In this document: piece after piece, positions 10,976-22,495 of the stretch
Numbering within the stretch: the first letter of the stretch is position 1
How the letters are laid out: each line of letters opens with the position of its first letter
Assembly: GCF_918797505.1 (NCBI RefSeq)
Contig: NC_092797.1
Span: forward strand, 2,480,001-2,544,000
Source of the DNA: Bemisia tabaci
Lineage: Eukaryota; Arthropoda; Insecta; Hemiptera; Aleyrodidae
Direction of reading: 5' to 3'
DNA length: 64,000 nt
The notes under the pieces: generated by a model
Seen by the model: the letters and a program-made list of their open reading frames with translations, nothing else
Databases searched by the model: none
What the model was told of the DNA's origin: nothing
Translations under genes and position numbers: made by a program

Positions 10976-11578
10976 AAGCGCATTAGACACGACAACACTA
11001 TGAAGCGTGCCCAACTCCGACTCTGCTCAAATAAAATTATCCTATTACTCACCCGTTGGATAATTGTCGGGAAAAATGAAAAAGCATGATTTGAACCTTA
11101 ACCTTGACAGTAATTAATACGGTATAACTAGCATCGCCGTGCTTTCCACGAATCAGAAAATTAATGAATAGGCAATTCCCCTGCTCCATGCTAACTTGAC
11201 GAATATTAGCTCCTATAATTTTGTCAGCGCGCACTCTTCTCCAAACCCGGCCCTGGATAACTTGGGCATTATTATTTTAAACCGGGGGCTATTATGGTCG
11301 TTGAATCCCGACAATTTTCCGATATTCGATATGGCACAGTGATTTATTTATCTACAAAAGTAAATTATGAGAAGGCGAAGAAGAGAAAAAATTACAAACA
11401 AAGTTTTTTTTGTAATTTTTTCTTTTTTACCCCTTTTCTAATTCACCAAGGTAGATAGGGCCGATTTTGTCCACAAATACGGAGTTTTAGGCATTCGACC
11501 GCAAATTCCCAAAATCTGCATTTTCCACTAAAATCGACACTCAGACCCATGTTCAGGTCAGCATCAGACCCGAGGGCG

Positions 11579-11811
11579 CACAGTGAATCGGGTCAATAGG
11601 AGAGGTCGGACAAAATTTGGAAACTTTAAACGCCTATAACTCCGTTGATACGAACCTTTGAGATTTTAAAGCTAGTCCTCTTGGTTTCCTCGTGACATTC
11701 TCTACAATGAGCATCCCTTGAAACTAAAAATTTGACGAAATTTACATTAAAATTTGCAGTTTTAGTCACAAATGTCATGTCCGAGCTGTCTCATTGACTC
11801 GATCCACTGTG
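11579..11811. mobile_element. MITE with CACAGTGRATCG termini
   Basis: The left terminus CACAGTGAATCGGGTCAATA and the right terminus ATTGACTCGATCCACTGTG are inverted repeats, with GAGGTCGGAC / GTCCGAGCTG just inside. A second copy lies at 49890-50122 with matching interior (GGAAACTTTAAACGC, TTGGTTTCCT, AAAATTTGCAGTTT). Confidence 0.85.
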
Positions 11812-11942
11812 AGGCGGTCGAAAATGACCAAATCATGATGCATTTCGTGAAATACAGACATTCAGAGGGCAAAAAATTGCCGAGTTGAGGCAATTCCGAG
11901 AGAGCCCAAAAACGAACCTTATAGATACTCATCCTCTCGTAA

Positions 11943-12082
11943 ATGGACTACATTTTGCGACTCGGAACTGCAATATCTGGCTCATCTGAAAAACACTTAT
12001 GTGCATGGGAAAACCAAAGACACACACATTGTTTCTGCATCGAGCCGGATATTGTAGTTGCGGATTGCAAAATATAGTCCAT
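11943..12082. mobile_element. Family E palindromic MITE
   Basis: ATGGACTACATTTTGCGACT opens the element and its inverted relative (GATTGCAAAATATAGTCCAT) closes it; GCAATATCTGGCTC lies inside each arm. Relatives: 30735-30873, 32868-33000, 39014-39149. Confidence 0.8.
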
Positions 12083-12144
12083 ATTACTGTCCAATTTCAT
12101 ACTGCTTAGAGAGGTGCATACTAAGGTATTGAAAAAGATCTTAC

Positions 12145-13049
12145 TTAATTTCGCTAAATCAAAGCGAAGCCAGACCGTATCGCACAACGTGCTCAGCTCT
12201 TTAGATACCTCGTTTCCGATACATTCCAGCGTTTTAACTGTAACCAATAACGCCCATTTCCCGAGAAGATACGAGTGCGACGAGGCTGTGACGGACGCTT
12301 GAGCAAGGTTGCCACATTCTAAAATGAAATTTAGCAGGGTGTCTAGTTTTTTTTTTTTCATTTTAGGGAAATCCTGATGAAATCCTGATGTTTCCTGATT
12401 TTTGACTGCTAAATCCTGATTTCATAATTTTTCCAAATCCTGATCGAATCCTGATTTTTTGCGGAAAAAAAGGCGAATGTAACTTCACAAATAGGTAGCT
12501 CGATAAAACAATCCGAATGGGCGTCCGACTTTTCTCGAATCCTGATTTTACGACCGATTTTTCCTCAAATCTTGATCAAATCGGGATTAAATCCTGATTA
12601 ACCGCAAATCCTGATAGAATCAGGAAAATCGGGAAAGTCCTGATGCTAGACACTTTGTTTAGAAACTTTACACGACTTTAAACGCAGAAAAATGTTGATT
12701 TCTAGCACTATCTGGCAACGATCCGTTTGAGCGAAGTTCTGATGGAAGAGTTTTCTCACTAGAACGGTGTCTTCGTTAAGCAAGTCAGCCGAAGAGCGTG
12801 GTGTTTCACACATTCGCACATTCTGTTGCGCTATGAACGCTATTTCACATTCGTCGAAGCTTTGGCAAGCTTGATTAGGGGAACGAGCAGCATGTCCAAG
12901 AGCGTTTTGCATCCAATTCCTGAGAAACTCGGTCGTCACAGATAACCAACTACAGGATGCTTCAGAAATCTCGTTCGAGGTTTGGAAATTTTCTTCAAGA
13001 ATATGAAAACTCTTTGAAAGGGTCGCATTTACACGTCAAAAGTATTTTT
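12145..13049 (-). pseudogene. Decayed two-exon coding locus, unknown product
   Basis: On the minus strand a pyrimidine-rich acceptor (TTTTTTTCACCTCTTAG) ends at 13050. The exon after it (13049 down to about 12654) is open for ~125 codons apart from one in-frame TGA near its start that could be a decayed CGA. Its protein looks genuine: a coiled-coil-like start (SKSFHILEENFQTSNE) and later motifs CQSFDECE and LLNEDTVLVRKL. A second open exon (12318 down to 12145) is bounded by TTTTAG and GTAAGA and contains LLGKWALLVTVKTLE. A transposon (12335-12657) separates them; without it the gap would be about 25 nt and out of frame. I do not recognise the family. Either a pseudogene or a gene whose intron is the transposon. 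Confidence 0.4.
12335..12657. mobile_element. TIR element CAGGGTGTCTAG...CTAGACACTTTG
   Basis: The terminal inverted repeats CAGGGTGTCTAG and CTAGACACTTTG are flanked by direct TTTAG duplications (12330-12334 and 12658-12662). The interior repeats AATCCTGAT about ten times in both orientations. No transposase. Superfamily not assigned; the 5-bp duplication argues against typical hAT (8 bp) or Tc/mariner (TA). Confidence 0.8.
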
Positions 13050-13269
13050 CTAAGAGGTGAAAAAAACTCAAACGAAGAACGACTCGTTAATATAGGATAA
13101 ACTCTACAAATCCGGCTCAAATACCTCATTTTTTTCTGATTTCGAGAACCGGCAATGTTGTGAAGCATTTTACCAATCAATGAATTTTTCGGTAAATTGA
13201 CAACGTCGCATTTAGAATCAGTAATAGTTTACTGCATCGGCACAACAGGCGACGTTAAAGTAAAATAAA

Positions 13270-13461
13270 GGTGCAAGAGAAACAAGTAAAGTGCCTTCGG
13301 TTAGGGTCAAATGCGATGCGACGGACAACATACATTTCATTATAACGCCAGGATGCAACTAGGGTTGAAAGCGTTCTCAAGTTCAGCGAACATTGTAATA
13401 TTATGTAGCACTGAATATATTGGTATTTGGAGTGTAGCCAAGTGCTAGAAATAATGGAAAA
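13270..13461 (+). repeat. Left copy of an inverted repeat pair
   Basis: It matches, on the opposite strand, 16009-16310: GGTGCAAGA, CATTATAACGCC, GGATGCAACT and GGAGTGTAGCCAAGTGCTAG occur in the same order. The pair encloses ~2.5 kb and could be the ends of a larger element or two independent insertions. Confidence 0.65.
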
Positions 13462-13779
13462 TTTACTTTAAATTTTGGCGCGTATACGTAGTATACCGCC
13501 TTTGCGATCGTTTCGAACCCTGCTCGATACAATAACCGAGTCCCTTAGTTCCTTACCGAAAAGTGACTACCGCGAACTTTTGAGATTTTCCAAAGCGTGT
13601 AAAAAGTTTATTTATCCATCAATAATTATGATTTAAAGTTGTTTCTCATTCTGGGGGTCGCTAGTTTATGTGCAGTGAATACCAAGAGTCTACGTTACTT
13701 GGTTTTTTTAAAAAAAGCCTAAGAATGCGACGCGCTGATTTAAAATATGCATATATAAGCAGAATCAAGCGAATTGATT

Positions 13780-13870
13780 CGAGGATGGCTGAGCAGGTCG
13801 GCACTCTCGGAATGAGAATCTAACTCCTCCGTTTTGTTCAAAACGTTGCTTTGACAGATCTGTAACCTCG
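13780..13870 (+). other. tRNA-like / SINE-head-like sequence
   Basis: TGGCTGAGCAGG near 13790 matches the Pol III A-box consensus, and ~45 nt later TTTTGTTCAAAACG resembles a degenerate B box in a T-arm-like hairpin. No full cloverleaf can be drawn, so this is at most a tRNA-derived SINE remnant, not a tRNA gene. Confidence 0.3.
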
Positions 13871-15220
13871 GTTATACTGTTCAAAAGTTGGTACCCGTGC
13901 TCTGAAAAACCCAAATAAGCCAAGTTCGTGTAACTATGGTGTCATTGCCTCGACCGGGCTGTGCTGTGTTGCCAATTGTTGGAGGATAGGTTACTTGCCC
14001 GGTGGTGGCTACCGCCACTCATGATAGTGCAATCTGTGTAAGTGCAATCTGTGATGAGCCTCGAGACTCATTAGACCATTAGCTAAACGTGGCTCATACA
14101 GGAATCCACTTACCCCTCTCTTCCCCACGCTCCTGATCACTGCGTCGGCGTCTCGACGAACAATACGAAAAACAACAGAAAAAGCAACTAAATTTGAGCT
14201 CAACTTAAGTAAGCTAAAATTCAATGGTATCTAAATAATATGGAATAATTCTAAGATAAAATTTGTTAAACTCAATTTATGTTTTAATTTTTGCATCTAT
14301 ATATAATACTCACCTTATATATAAATATCAAAGATTAAAATGCAAAAATGATAATAGACAACCATTTTTTCCATTTAGTAAAATATAGTCCATGACCTCT
14401 TTTAATCGCATTAAACTTACAAAGACTTGGCTAATGACGGTCGCCAAGCGAGGCCGGGATCCTCAGCCCCTCGCCCAATTACTTACGCTTCATTAACCAT
14501 TTCACCGTCACGCTAGGATTCGTCCAATTTAAAAAAAAAAATTGTTTCGCGAGTTTTTAGCAATTTTTTCCTTACTTTCCGTTAAAACACGAATTAAAAG
14601 AGGTCTCATTCATAAAAATCGGCCAATTAGAAGAGAAGTTACAGTATTCGAAATCCGAAGAAATCAACAAAACTTCTCCAAACAAAAAATAAAATGAAGG
14701 GGGAAAAAAGAAATGTATAAATTACAATTTAATATGATTGACCTCAGAATTTGACAAGCAATTCAATTATAAAAAGGAGAAAAAATTGAGTGAAATTACA
14801 AAAAATTAGCCTCTTGCAAGGGGCTTTCTTGTATGAGTTTTGACCTGAAGACAAGTAAATCCCGTTATATTATTAAAACGAAATTGACTCCATAGTTTAA
14901 TGCCTTAGTTTCTTGAATACGATTATTTTAAGCACTCGAAAATTTATACCAGCAATTTTACCCATGGAGTGATTTCCTGAGAGCTGATAATATCACGAAT
15001 TTCTCATAGAGCCCTTCAAAAATGGCTTGCTTTTTGGGCAGCCGATTCGGCCATCAAACCGGGGTTTAAATGGAAGCTGATAATAACACAAAGCTCTGAG
15101 AAAAATTTTGAGATGAGTATAGGAACGGTTTGTAAATTACGAGGAGAGGCGGGCATTCTGTTCAGCATATCGATACATAAGTATTTTCACACGTAGAATT
15201 TAATTTTCACGTCAGGGAGT
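13870..15220. other. No gene or clear repeat seen
   Basis: AT-rich DNA with short open frames only. I see no splice-bounded coding block and no inverted-repeat termini of note. Confidence 0.4.
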
Positions 15221-15500
15221 CGACATATTTTGATTTTTTTTATTTTATACGGAAAATTTATGGTTTTTCGGGATTGAAATTACTTACAATTGTTTCATGA
15301 AAAATGAATGCACCCAAAATGACTATAGCATTTTGACTTTCACATACGTGCACTCACTAAATTGATTGGTAAATTCAAAGAGTGGGTACATCGACCTGGT
15401 ATATCAAGTTTCTGCGATTTTTTACGGCAAATCGGTAGATTTTCGGGATGTGGATTGCTTACTTTCAATTCATGAATGAATAAAGCATGGGCATGGTTGA
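15220..15500. repeat. Diverged tandem duplication
   Basis: About 15230-15320 and 15405-15490 share the order GATTTTTT, TACGG, GGTTTTTCGGGAT / AGATTTTCGGGAT, TACTTACAATT / CTTACTTTCAATT, TCATGAA. Two old direct copies, offset ~180 bp. Confidence 0.55.
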
Positions 15501-15559
15501 GCTTCTTTGCATGAAAAGACGTTTAAAATAACAAAATCAAGACATATTTAAGACAATGG

Positions 15560-15665
15560 ACCACTAGACAAGGTACGATTTTAGGCATTCTGATACATGT
15601 TTCTTGACCAGAATTTCACGTAAAACACGATTCGCGCAACGAAAATTACCGAAATCAACTCCCAA
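15560..15665. repeat. Dispersed repeat, relative of 7455-7565
   Basis: It carries AGACAAGGTACGATTTTAGG, CTGATACATGTTTC and CACGTAAAACACGATTCG; the same word order with changes occurs at 7455-7565. Class unknown. Confidence 0.6.
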
Positions 15666-15914
15666 AATAAGCCCCAAAATACCTTTAAATCGACTTTATC
15701 TTCTAGGAGTTCGACAGAATTTTTCCTTTCTTCGCTTAAATTTTTCCGTAGCACTTTTCTTCAAGAATCTGAAAAGATTTTGCTTGAGGCAGATCAAAAA
15801 ACTTAAATTTGTTCGAATAGCTTTCTAGATTCACAATACACGGTCTCGTGAAGGTGCGTCGTTGACCTTGCAGTGTTGGATCGTGAATTCTCTTGTTGTG
15901 CTGCTTGCCTTTTT

Positions 15915-16022
15915 TGAAATCTCTGTAAATGAAAACTAAAGGGGTTGATATGTGCGAGTTAATGACGCGCCTTATCAACACATTGTGTTGGAGTTCACTG
16001 CTTGTTTTTTTTTTCATTATTT
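15915..16022. repeat. Dispersed repeat also found right after the gap
   Basis: The sequence from AAATCTCTGTAAATGAAAAC to GCTTGTTTTTT is repeated at 25788-25900 in the same orientation. Most differences would change amino acids in the frame that is open here, so it is not a conserved coding segment. Confidence 0.8.
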
Positions 16023-16310
16023 CTAGCACTTGGCTACACTCCAAATATACCGATGAAAGCGTTCTGTCATTTTGGATGTCATTTGGACAAGTCACTGCTG
16101 TAGCGTAGTGCCGCGAGTGAGGTGGTAGGCGGCGAGCACCTAGGGATTCAAAACGCCTTCGGTTATGTGCGTATGCAACACGGACATCAGTGAAGCTCGA
16201 ATAGTTGCGTCCAGGCATTCCAGGCGTTATGATGAAATTCGCGTAGTGTTCGTTGCATGCGATATTAAATTAACCTGCTTCGTTTACATTGTTTTTCTTG
16301 CACCTCAACT
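16009..16310 (-). repeat. Right copy of the inverted repeat pair
   Basis: Reverse complement of the 13270-13461 motif series, longer and GC-richer (GGTGCTCGCCGCCTACCACC on the minus strand). A 160-codon minus-strand frame runs through it (16218-15736) without family resemblance. Confidence 0.6.
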
Positions 16311-17131
16311 GAATTCCCCCTACCCCATCCCCCACTCTTAATTTTCATCGATCATTGTCGATCTTCCGATGATTTCTGAAATGTATTTTCACGTTGCCCT
16401 TCTAAAATATAAGCTGCGACCCGACACTTCCTGACCTAAGAACGACGAATGCGACGGAGTCGTTTCGAGGGTACTTCAAGAAACAATTTTTGAGGCGTAT
16501 CTCGACATAATTTGTTTTTGTGGGAGAGTTAAAGAGAAGTCCAGCCAGAAATATACAACAAATTCAGAATCCGACGAGGTAGGACGCAAAGCTTGTGCAT
16601 AAAAATTATTTATACTACTCCCGGCTTACGGCTGGTTTCTCTGGAGCAACACTTGTTTTTGCGCAAGCTGCGCGAAAGCCGTAACTTATGACTTTCTCAT
16701 AGGTCTTGTTTTCGTTTAATCGAGACAAATTTTAATGTTTTACCTGTTTCGGTGATTTTATGTAAAAAGGAATTTTGATAGAAACTCGATTTCGAAAATT
16801 TGAGACTTACAGCACTCTTCACTGTCACGGCAGAGCTGCCAAGACCTAAATCAGGCCTCGCAAAGAGGCTGCGACAACAATGAATGAATGGACGGCTGTT
16901 GCCTAATTTCACGATTTTATCGGATTATTGCACACTCAATGGTTATTATTCGCCTATTGTTCTCCCACTGATTTTGGTGAGCCTCCGACATATGTCAGGA
17001 GTTCCGCGCTGTGCAGCACAGTCAGGAAATTTACCGACTGCATGAGAACGTGGGCAGCCACGTATCGCACGTCATATCTTATTTTTTAATTTTTTCGCGG
17101 CTGATTATTGCAATTGTTAGACAAACCTATA
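16311..17131. other. No gene seen
   Basis: Unique AT-rich sequence. Short frames on the minus strand near 16700-16900 have no recognisable motif. Confidence 0.4.
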
Positions 17132-17384
17132 CTGCCGTGCTAAGGAAGAACGCCATATGAGCCTTCAGGCGTTGCCATATTTCCTTTCATAACCAACACA
17201 TTTACTGGGGAAATTCTGAATATTTTTCCTCCAATTTTTCAGACAATTTTGTTCCCAATTTAATCTAAAACATCGGAAATTTTCAAGGAACAATACCCTT
17301 AACATTCTACAAAAATACATGTTTTATGCGGGGAAATTTGGCAACTCTCGAATGTTCATACGGCATTCTTCCTTAGCACGGCAG
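17132..17384. mobile_element. TIR family C MITE, best-preserved copy
   Basis: CTGCCGTGCTAAGGAAGAAC at the left is the exact inverse of GTTCTTCCTTAGCACGGCAG apart from one base at the right end. TATA lies on both sides (17128-17131, 17385-17388), consistent with a TA-containing target duplication. 253 bp, no coding capacity. Confidence 0.9.
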
Positions 17385-18424
17385 TATAGACATGTGCGAT
17401 TAGTATCAGTGGTGGGCGGGAGCGGGCGTTCGACTGTAAAAACCTCAGTGCACGGAACAGAGCAGAAAATTTGATAGCAGGCATGCAATTCATTTTTCTC
17501 TGAATACTTCTCTATTGACCAAGAATTCCCCTCGAGGAAAGCTCAATTTTCAGGTTAAATTACAATTTTTCCTGAAAAGACCGTAGTCGGCTAGAAAAAA
17601 CGGAGTCAATTTTCATCGCAAAAATCAACCCTGAATCCATTACCAAATTTTTGGCAAATCTAAAAAGAAAAAATGTTGACTAGTGTTATTAAAGTATCCT
17701 ATGCAAAACACCAACTATAATCGATCATTTTCCTTAGGTTTTAATGCACCGCGTTTACCAGAAAGGAACCAAGCCACATCAACAATTACCGAACTTCACT
17801 GGGAAATTTACTTTTTTACACAAAACGGTCGTGCGGAATGCTGGGTTTTCAATTGATTTTCTGCATAGTGCGAAGCAAATTCCTCAACATTTTCAGAGGG
17901 ATCCGCATGAATGTTTTCTGTTAATAATTAAATTGCCCAACGAAATTTGGCAATAGCTAACGTGGCTTGGTTCTTTTCTGCTTAACGCGATCCGAATGAC
18001 AGGTCAATGGATTCATCGCAAAAGCAAAGCACACCGCTGGCTGGATGTAGAAGGCAGAAGGCTCCCTCTAAAATTGTTCCGAGGGGTTTCGTGAGATGAG
18101 CGATCCGAGAGAGCGACTGATGGACAAATCATTGACTGATGAAATTTGACAGTCACTTGTGAGATTTCGTCCGGAGGTCCTTGAACTGGGAGCGAAGCAT
18201 CAAGACTAGTATTCAAGTACCCCGGAGGTTGAATGAGAGAGTAAAATGAACTGCGTTTCAGCCGGGCTCCATTGGATTCTTTCTCGAGGAGCCGGGGGCG
18301 GGGGCTTTAGAGAAAAAGGGCATTCCTCCCTATCGAGGACATGCCGATATCGATAACCCTAGTCTGACAGACTTGGAGCTTACGACTCCGAACACACGTC
18401 GGACGGGGAAACATTGGAAGTCGG
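17385..18424. other. No gene seen
   Basis: Contains short open frames only; the 17744-17956 plus-strand frame has no recognisable motif or splice context. Confidence 0.4.
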
Positions 18425-18805
18425 GAAGAGGTATGAAGGAGGAAAGAAGGAGAAGAAGAAGAATAAGATGGGAAAGAAGAAGGAAAGAAGATGAAGAAAA
18501 ATAAGGAGAAGAAGGATAAGATGGAAAGAAGAAGGAAAGAAGATGAAGAAAAAAAGGAGAAAAGGATAAGATGGGAAAGAGAAGAAAGAAGATGAAGAAG
18601 AGGGATAATATATAAAAAAGAGGAAGAAGAAGAAGGATACGATGGGAAAGAAGAAGAGAAGGATAAGATGGGAAAGAGGAAGAAAAGAAGAAAAGGAAGA
18701 AGAAGACGAAGGAGGAGAGGAAGAATACGTAGAAGAAGAAGAAGAGGAACAAGATGAACAAGAATAATATGAGGAAAAAGAAGAGGAGGGGAAAAAAGAT
18801 AGAGA
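18425..18805. repeat. Purine-rich (GAAGAA/GGA)n tract
   Basis: About 380 bp of nearly pure A/G on the plus strand made from GAAGAAG, AAGGAGAAG and GATAAGATGGGAAAG units, the last recurring several times at loose spacing. The long minus-strand frames here (Phe/Ser/Leu only) are composition artefacts. Confidence 0.9.
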
Positions 18806-20006
18806 AGAAGGTGGTTGCGCCGGAGATCCTGAGGTGATTCGTCCCCGGTAGTGAAGAAATGATATCCGTATTTTGAAAACACAATTTTCACTGGAATAAA
18901 AAACTATAAACTTACGCTTACGTCTAAAACAACCATATCCGAGGCGTTACAGAGATAGATCTTCAACATACCTGAAACAGAATAAAAGAAAATTCGGTTA
19001 ACTACAAAAAACAATAGAGCGATTTGTCGAGATTTCAAAATCTGATTTTCGATCTACTTTAAGGGAAATCCCAAATTCAAAATTTTTCCGCTGCGGAGAG
19101 CGGATGTAGCTCTCGAAATACTGTCCTCCTATAATTAGCATCCTGCTTTTTTGCTTGGGTTAATTGTATCTAATTAGTTGCATTTATTCAAAGAGAGCTC
19201 ACATGGTATCACTAAAGAAATGTATGAAAATCACATGAAAGACAGATCGAAATCGGTTAAGGTCTTGATAATCTGGAAAGGCCCCAAAATGTAGGAAAGT
19301 CCGGAAAATGTTTCGAGGAGGAAAGAAAAAAGAGAAAAGACGTGAAGAAGCGTAAATTGTGAAAACATGTTGAAAATTTCACAATTTTCAAATTTTTAAC
19401 AATGTCCTTCAACATTATAGTTGCCTCCCTTAACTATCGATATTTTTCAGTCAGTGAGAAAATTATGGAAAGGTTTCAGGCTGAAATCCATAAAAACGTG
19501 GAAGAGACACGCGAAAAACAGAATTAGTTGTGGGAGGATGATAAACAAAGGGCAATTTTTGGGTCCTTTCATATTTTGCATACTTTTTCCACAACTTTTC
19601 ATTGGCTTTCATCCAGTTGGAGACGTGCAACATTTTTGACCCTTAACAATGTTACCATCTACTCTTATTTTTTTGGTCTTTCCACATAAGCGGGATCTTT
19701 CCACATTTTCATCGGGCATTTTCTGCACCCCTGGATTTGTTTTTAAACGCTTAATTTAAAATGACTTTAGAACCGCGGATTAGTGACACAATTGGAAACT
19801 ATTTTGTCCCCGAGGCTCCGGGCCCAGAGGTTGGAGGCCCGGCAACCCCTCGTCCCCCCCATGTGGGGCCCTGAATTCTTCCGTCGCAGTCAAGTGCGTA
19901 AAACTGGGCATGGGCTCTACTTTTTCTTCTAAAAAGGATTTTTAAGTTCAAATATCAAAATATACTCTCGCACACGTTCGAATGATCTTACAACGGATAA
20001 AAATAA
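18806..20006. other. No gene seen
   Basis: AT-rich, with a locally GC-richer patch at 19800-19880. No family-level signal in any frame. Confidence 0.4.
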
Positions 20007-20236
20007 CACGGAAAAAATTAAATTGCTGATTTAATAATTCAGTTGCTAAAAAGTGACTGCAATATTTCAACGTAGATTTCACAACATGAAAATGCTACTT
20101 TAACCACTATTTTAAGCTAATTTAACCACGGGGGTGGTTAAAGTAGATTTTTTTTGTTGTAAAATCTACATTGAAACATCGCAGTCATTTTTTCTAGCAA
20201 TTGAATTGTAAAATCAGCAATTTAATTTTTTCCGTG
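20007..20236. mobile_element. MITE with CACGGAAAAAATTAAATTGC ends
   Basis: The left end CACGGAAAAAATTAAATTGC pairs with GCAATTTAATTTTTTCCGTG at the right. Arms continue inward through TGACTGCAATATTTCAACGT and its complement to a centre near 20130 (AACCACGGGGGTGGTT). 230 bp. Confidence 0.9.
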
Positions 20237-20662
20237 CACAGTCTGCTGAGCAATTAACTTTTTGCCCGTCAGCCGAATCACCTACAGAGATCTGACAACG
20301 AGCAAGCCACAATTTAAACTGCCTTCGTCCGAGATTAAAAATGTGACTATAAAAATAAGTAACCTTATTCAGACTATTTCAAGGTCGGCTCGCGCCCAAA
20401 ATCATGAAAGGAGGATGGTAAAACTCGCAGCGCAATTATTCGGCTCGGTATCAAGGTTGCCAGATTATGCCACTAAATATGTATATTTAACACAGGTTCA
20501 AGTGGGAAAACTGCTGATATTTCAGCAAAATCTGGCGACAATAACTCCGTTCCTCGCTTACGTTCCGCCGCACTTCCATACGCTACGAATGCTGACCCAG
20601 CAACAACCAAAAAAGGAAAACAAAAAACTGGAACTGGAACTCATTTTCCAAAACATTAAAGT

Positions 20663-20780
20663 GGACGTATTTCTATCAAACGGAACTATGTGCATTGAGT
20701 CATGAAGCCTGAGACCCATAAGAATACATGCATAACAGGGCTCACGTCATAATGCATATAGTTCTGTTTGACAGAAATAT
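20663..20780. mobile_element. GGACGTATT-family palindromic MITE
   Basis: GGACGTATTTCTATCAAACG on the left mirrors CTGTTTGACAGAAATAT on the right, with GAACTATGTGCATT / AATGCATATAGTTC inside. It forms the 3' end of a 147-codon frame beginning at TTG 20262, which therefore is not a genuine gene end. Confidence 0.8.
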
Positions 20781-20904
20781 CAGCCGACGGGCTCTGTGTT
20801 CCTCCGCTTCGATCTCTACTCGTAGTAATAAACTTTTTTTACTCTCCTAAAAAAAATCGGCTTTAGCAGCATTGAGCATCGTCGATTGTAAAATCGAATG
20901 CAGG

Positions 20905-21065
20905 CGGTAATAAGACAAAATGTCCAAAAATAAATGTCCAGAGTACAAAAATGTCCGAGGTAATGAAAATCCAAAAGTAAAAAATGTCCGAGCATCTGGA
21001 GTGTCAAATAGCAGTAACTCGGCCAAAATAAAAAATGCCCAAATATGACATAATTTGACCAAGTG
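20905..21065. repeat. Degenerate minisatellite (AAAAATGTCC)
   Basis: AAATGTCC or close variants recur about six times at ~20-30-bp spacing between 20915 and 21050. No fixed period. Confidence 0.55.
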
Positions 21066-21429
21066 GCAACATAGTGAGCTTGAAGGCTTTCTCAATGAGA
21101 TTATGAAAAAACTAGAGATAAAAATTTTTCCTAACCTATGTTCACGGTAATTACTCTTTTCGACCGTTTTTGTTAAATTTTAGTGATAGAGAACAAAATT
21201 TGAGTGATGACAAACCCCAAGCCATGTGGGCTGATCTTTAAAATTGATGGACGAAGCGACTGAAAAAAGGTAACAGGGAAAATGGATACAACCAGTTAGT
21301 TGAAACGGGTGGGTATTATATAGACTGACAATGAGAGGGAAAATTATGAACTAACTATAGTCAGGGGTGCAGAAAATTATTCGACCTACTTCAGGTAATC
21401 AGGGATTCGGCATCCGCACTAGGAAATTT

Positions 21430-21670
21430 CGCGCTCACAGTAATTTTCACTAAAATATAGCGCTTTTGCAGTAAATTTCTCAAAATGTAACGCTTACGAG
21501 GTAATTTTTTCAAAAAAAAAACAAAAAAAAACTCAACAATAAAACAGTGATTCTCTAAAGAAAAATTCAACAATTTATGGAGTAATTTTCTAAAGAATTC
21601 AAATTTTTAGCACTAATTATCTAAAAGTCAGTACGTTCCCACTAATTTTTACAAAATTTCATGATCTTTC
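21430..21670. repeat. Degenerate minisatellite (AGTAATTTTCTAAA)
   Basis: Variants of AGTAATTTTCNAAAA alternate with ATAGCGCTTTTGC / TAACGCTTACG-like words at roughly 40-bp spacing. Strongly diverged. Confidence 0.5.
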
Positions 21671-21883
21671 TCATAATGTTTCGTAAAAATCAAAGCGTTG
21701 AGACGTCAATCTTTAGAATAAAACCAATTTCTTTTATACTGTGACCGAACCTCTTTCACCAGGTCTTTTAACCTCATAAGAGCGGTCATACGAATCGAAC
21801 GCTCAGTTACACGAAGTGGATGGATTTGACGGACCGATTAATTCGGATGATAGAACACGATATTTTCCTTTTTTTTATGGATA

Positions 21884-22200
21884 TGCAATTTTACCTGCTT
21901 GGAAGTCAAAATAGTTGCATCACGTGTGTGCCCCATCCAACTTTTCTACTCTGCGTTAAAGTCTCTGGGTCAGTCGAAAAGAGTTCACGTTCTCCTTCAT
22001 TTCGTGAGAATGCAATTTTATCTTCTCAGAAGTCAAAATAGTTGCATCACGTGTTTCGCCCCATCCAACTTTCCTACTCGGCTTTAAAGTCACTGAGTCA
22101 GTCGAAAAGAGTTCACGTTCTCCTTCATTTCGTGGGTATGTAGTTTACCTACTTGGAAGTCAATGTAGTTCTGTAACGTGTTTCGCTACATCCGACGTTT
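21884..22200. repeat. ~127-bp tandem repeat, about 2.5 units
   Basis: Units start at about 21884, 22011 and 22139. Each carries CTTGGAAGTCAAAATAG-like sequence, GCATCACGTGT and CATCCAAC; the first two also share GAAAAGAGTTCACGTTCTCC. The third unit is truncated and diverged. Confidence 0.85.
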
Positions 22201-22384
22201 CCAGTCTAAAATGCGTTTAAATGAACGGTTTTGCGAATCATAAGCGTCTATACGCGATTTTCCAGCATCATTGTAAAAAATTGAGTTACGCGTTTTCATA
22301 GCAATATCGTTGCAAAAACGCGATTTTTCCGGCAGCTTTGTAAAAACATATTTTAATATTTCTATGAAACTTCTCGACACCAGC

Positions 22385-22495
22385 GGGTCGATTGTTAATT
22401 CCTTATCGAAGTATCCCGATCGATAGATCCTATCTTAGCAATGTTTTTTATCGATCGAGGTCATTCGATATCGATCCAAGAATCAACGATCGAGC
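22385..22495. other. ATCGAT-dense stretch
   Basis: Contains GGTCGATT, CCCGATCGATAGATCC, TTATCGATCGAGG and GATATCGATCC within ~110 bp. It is probably a decayed family B-type repeat. Confidence 0.45.

Noticed and set aside
15736..16218. 160-codon minus-strand frame, partly repeated after the gap
   Set aside because: Comparing the shared segment with 25788-25900, about ten of eleven codon differences change the amino acid, so the frame is not under constraint.
18307..18891. Two overlapping minus-strand frames of 184-194 codons
   Set aside because: They encode only Phe/Leu/Ser/Pro runs from the purine-rich simple repeat; pure composition.
20262..20705. 147-codon plus-strand frame
   Set aside because: It starts at TTG and its last ~15 codons are a palindromic MITE; no family resemblance in the remainder.
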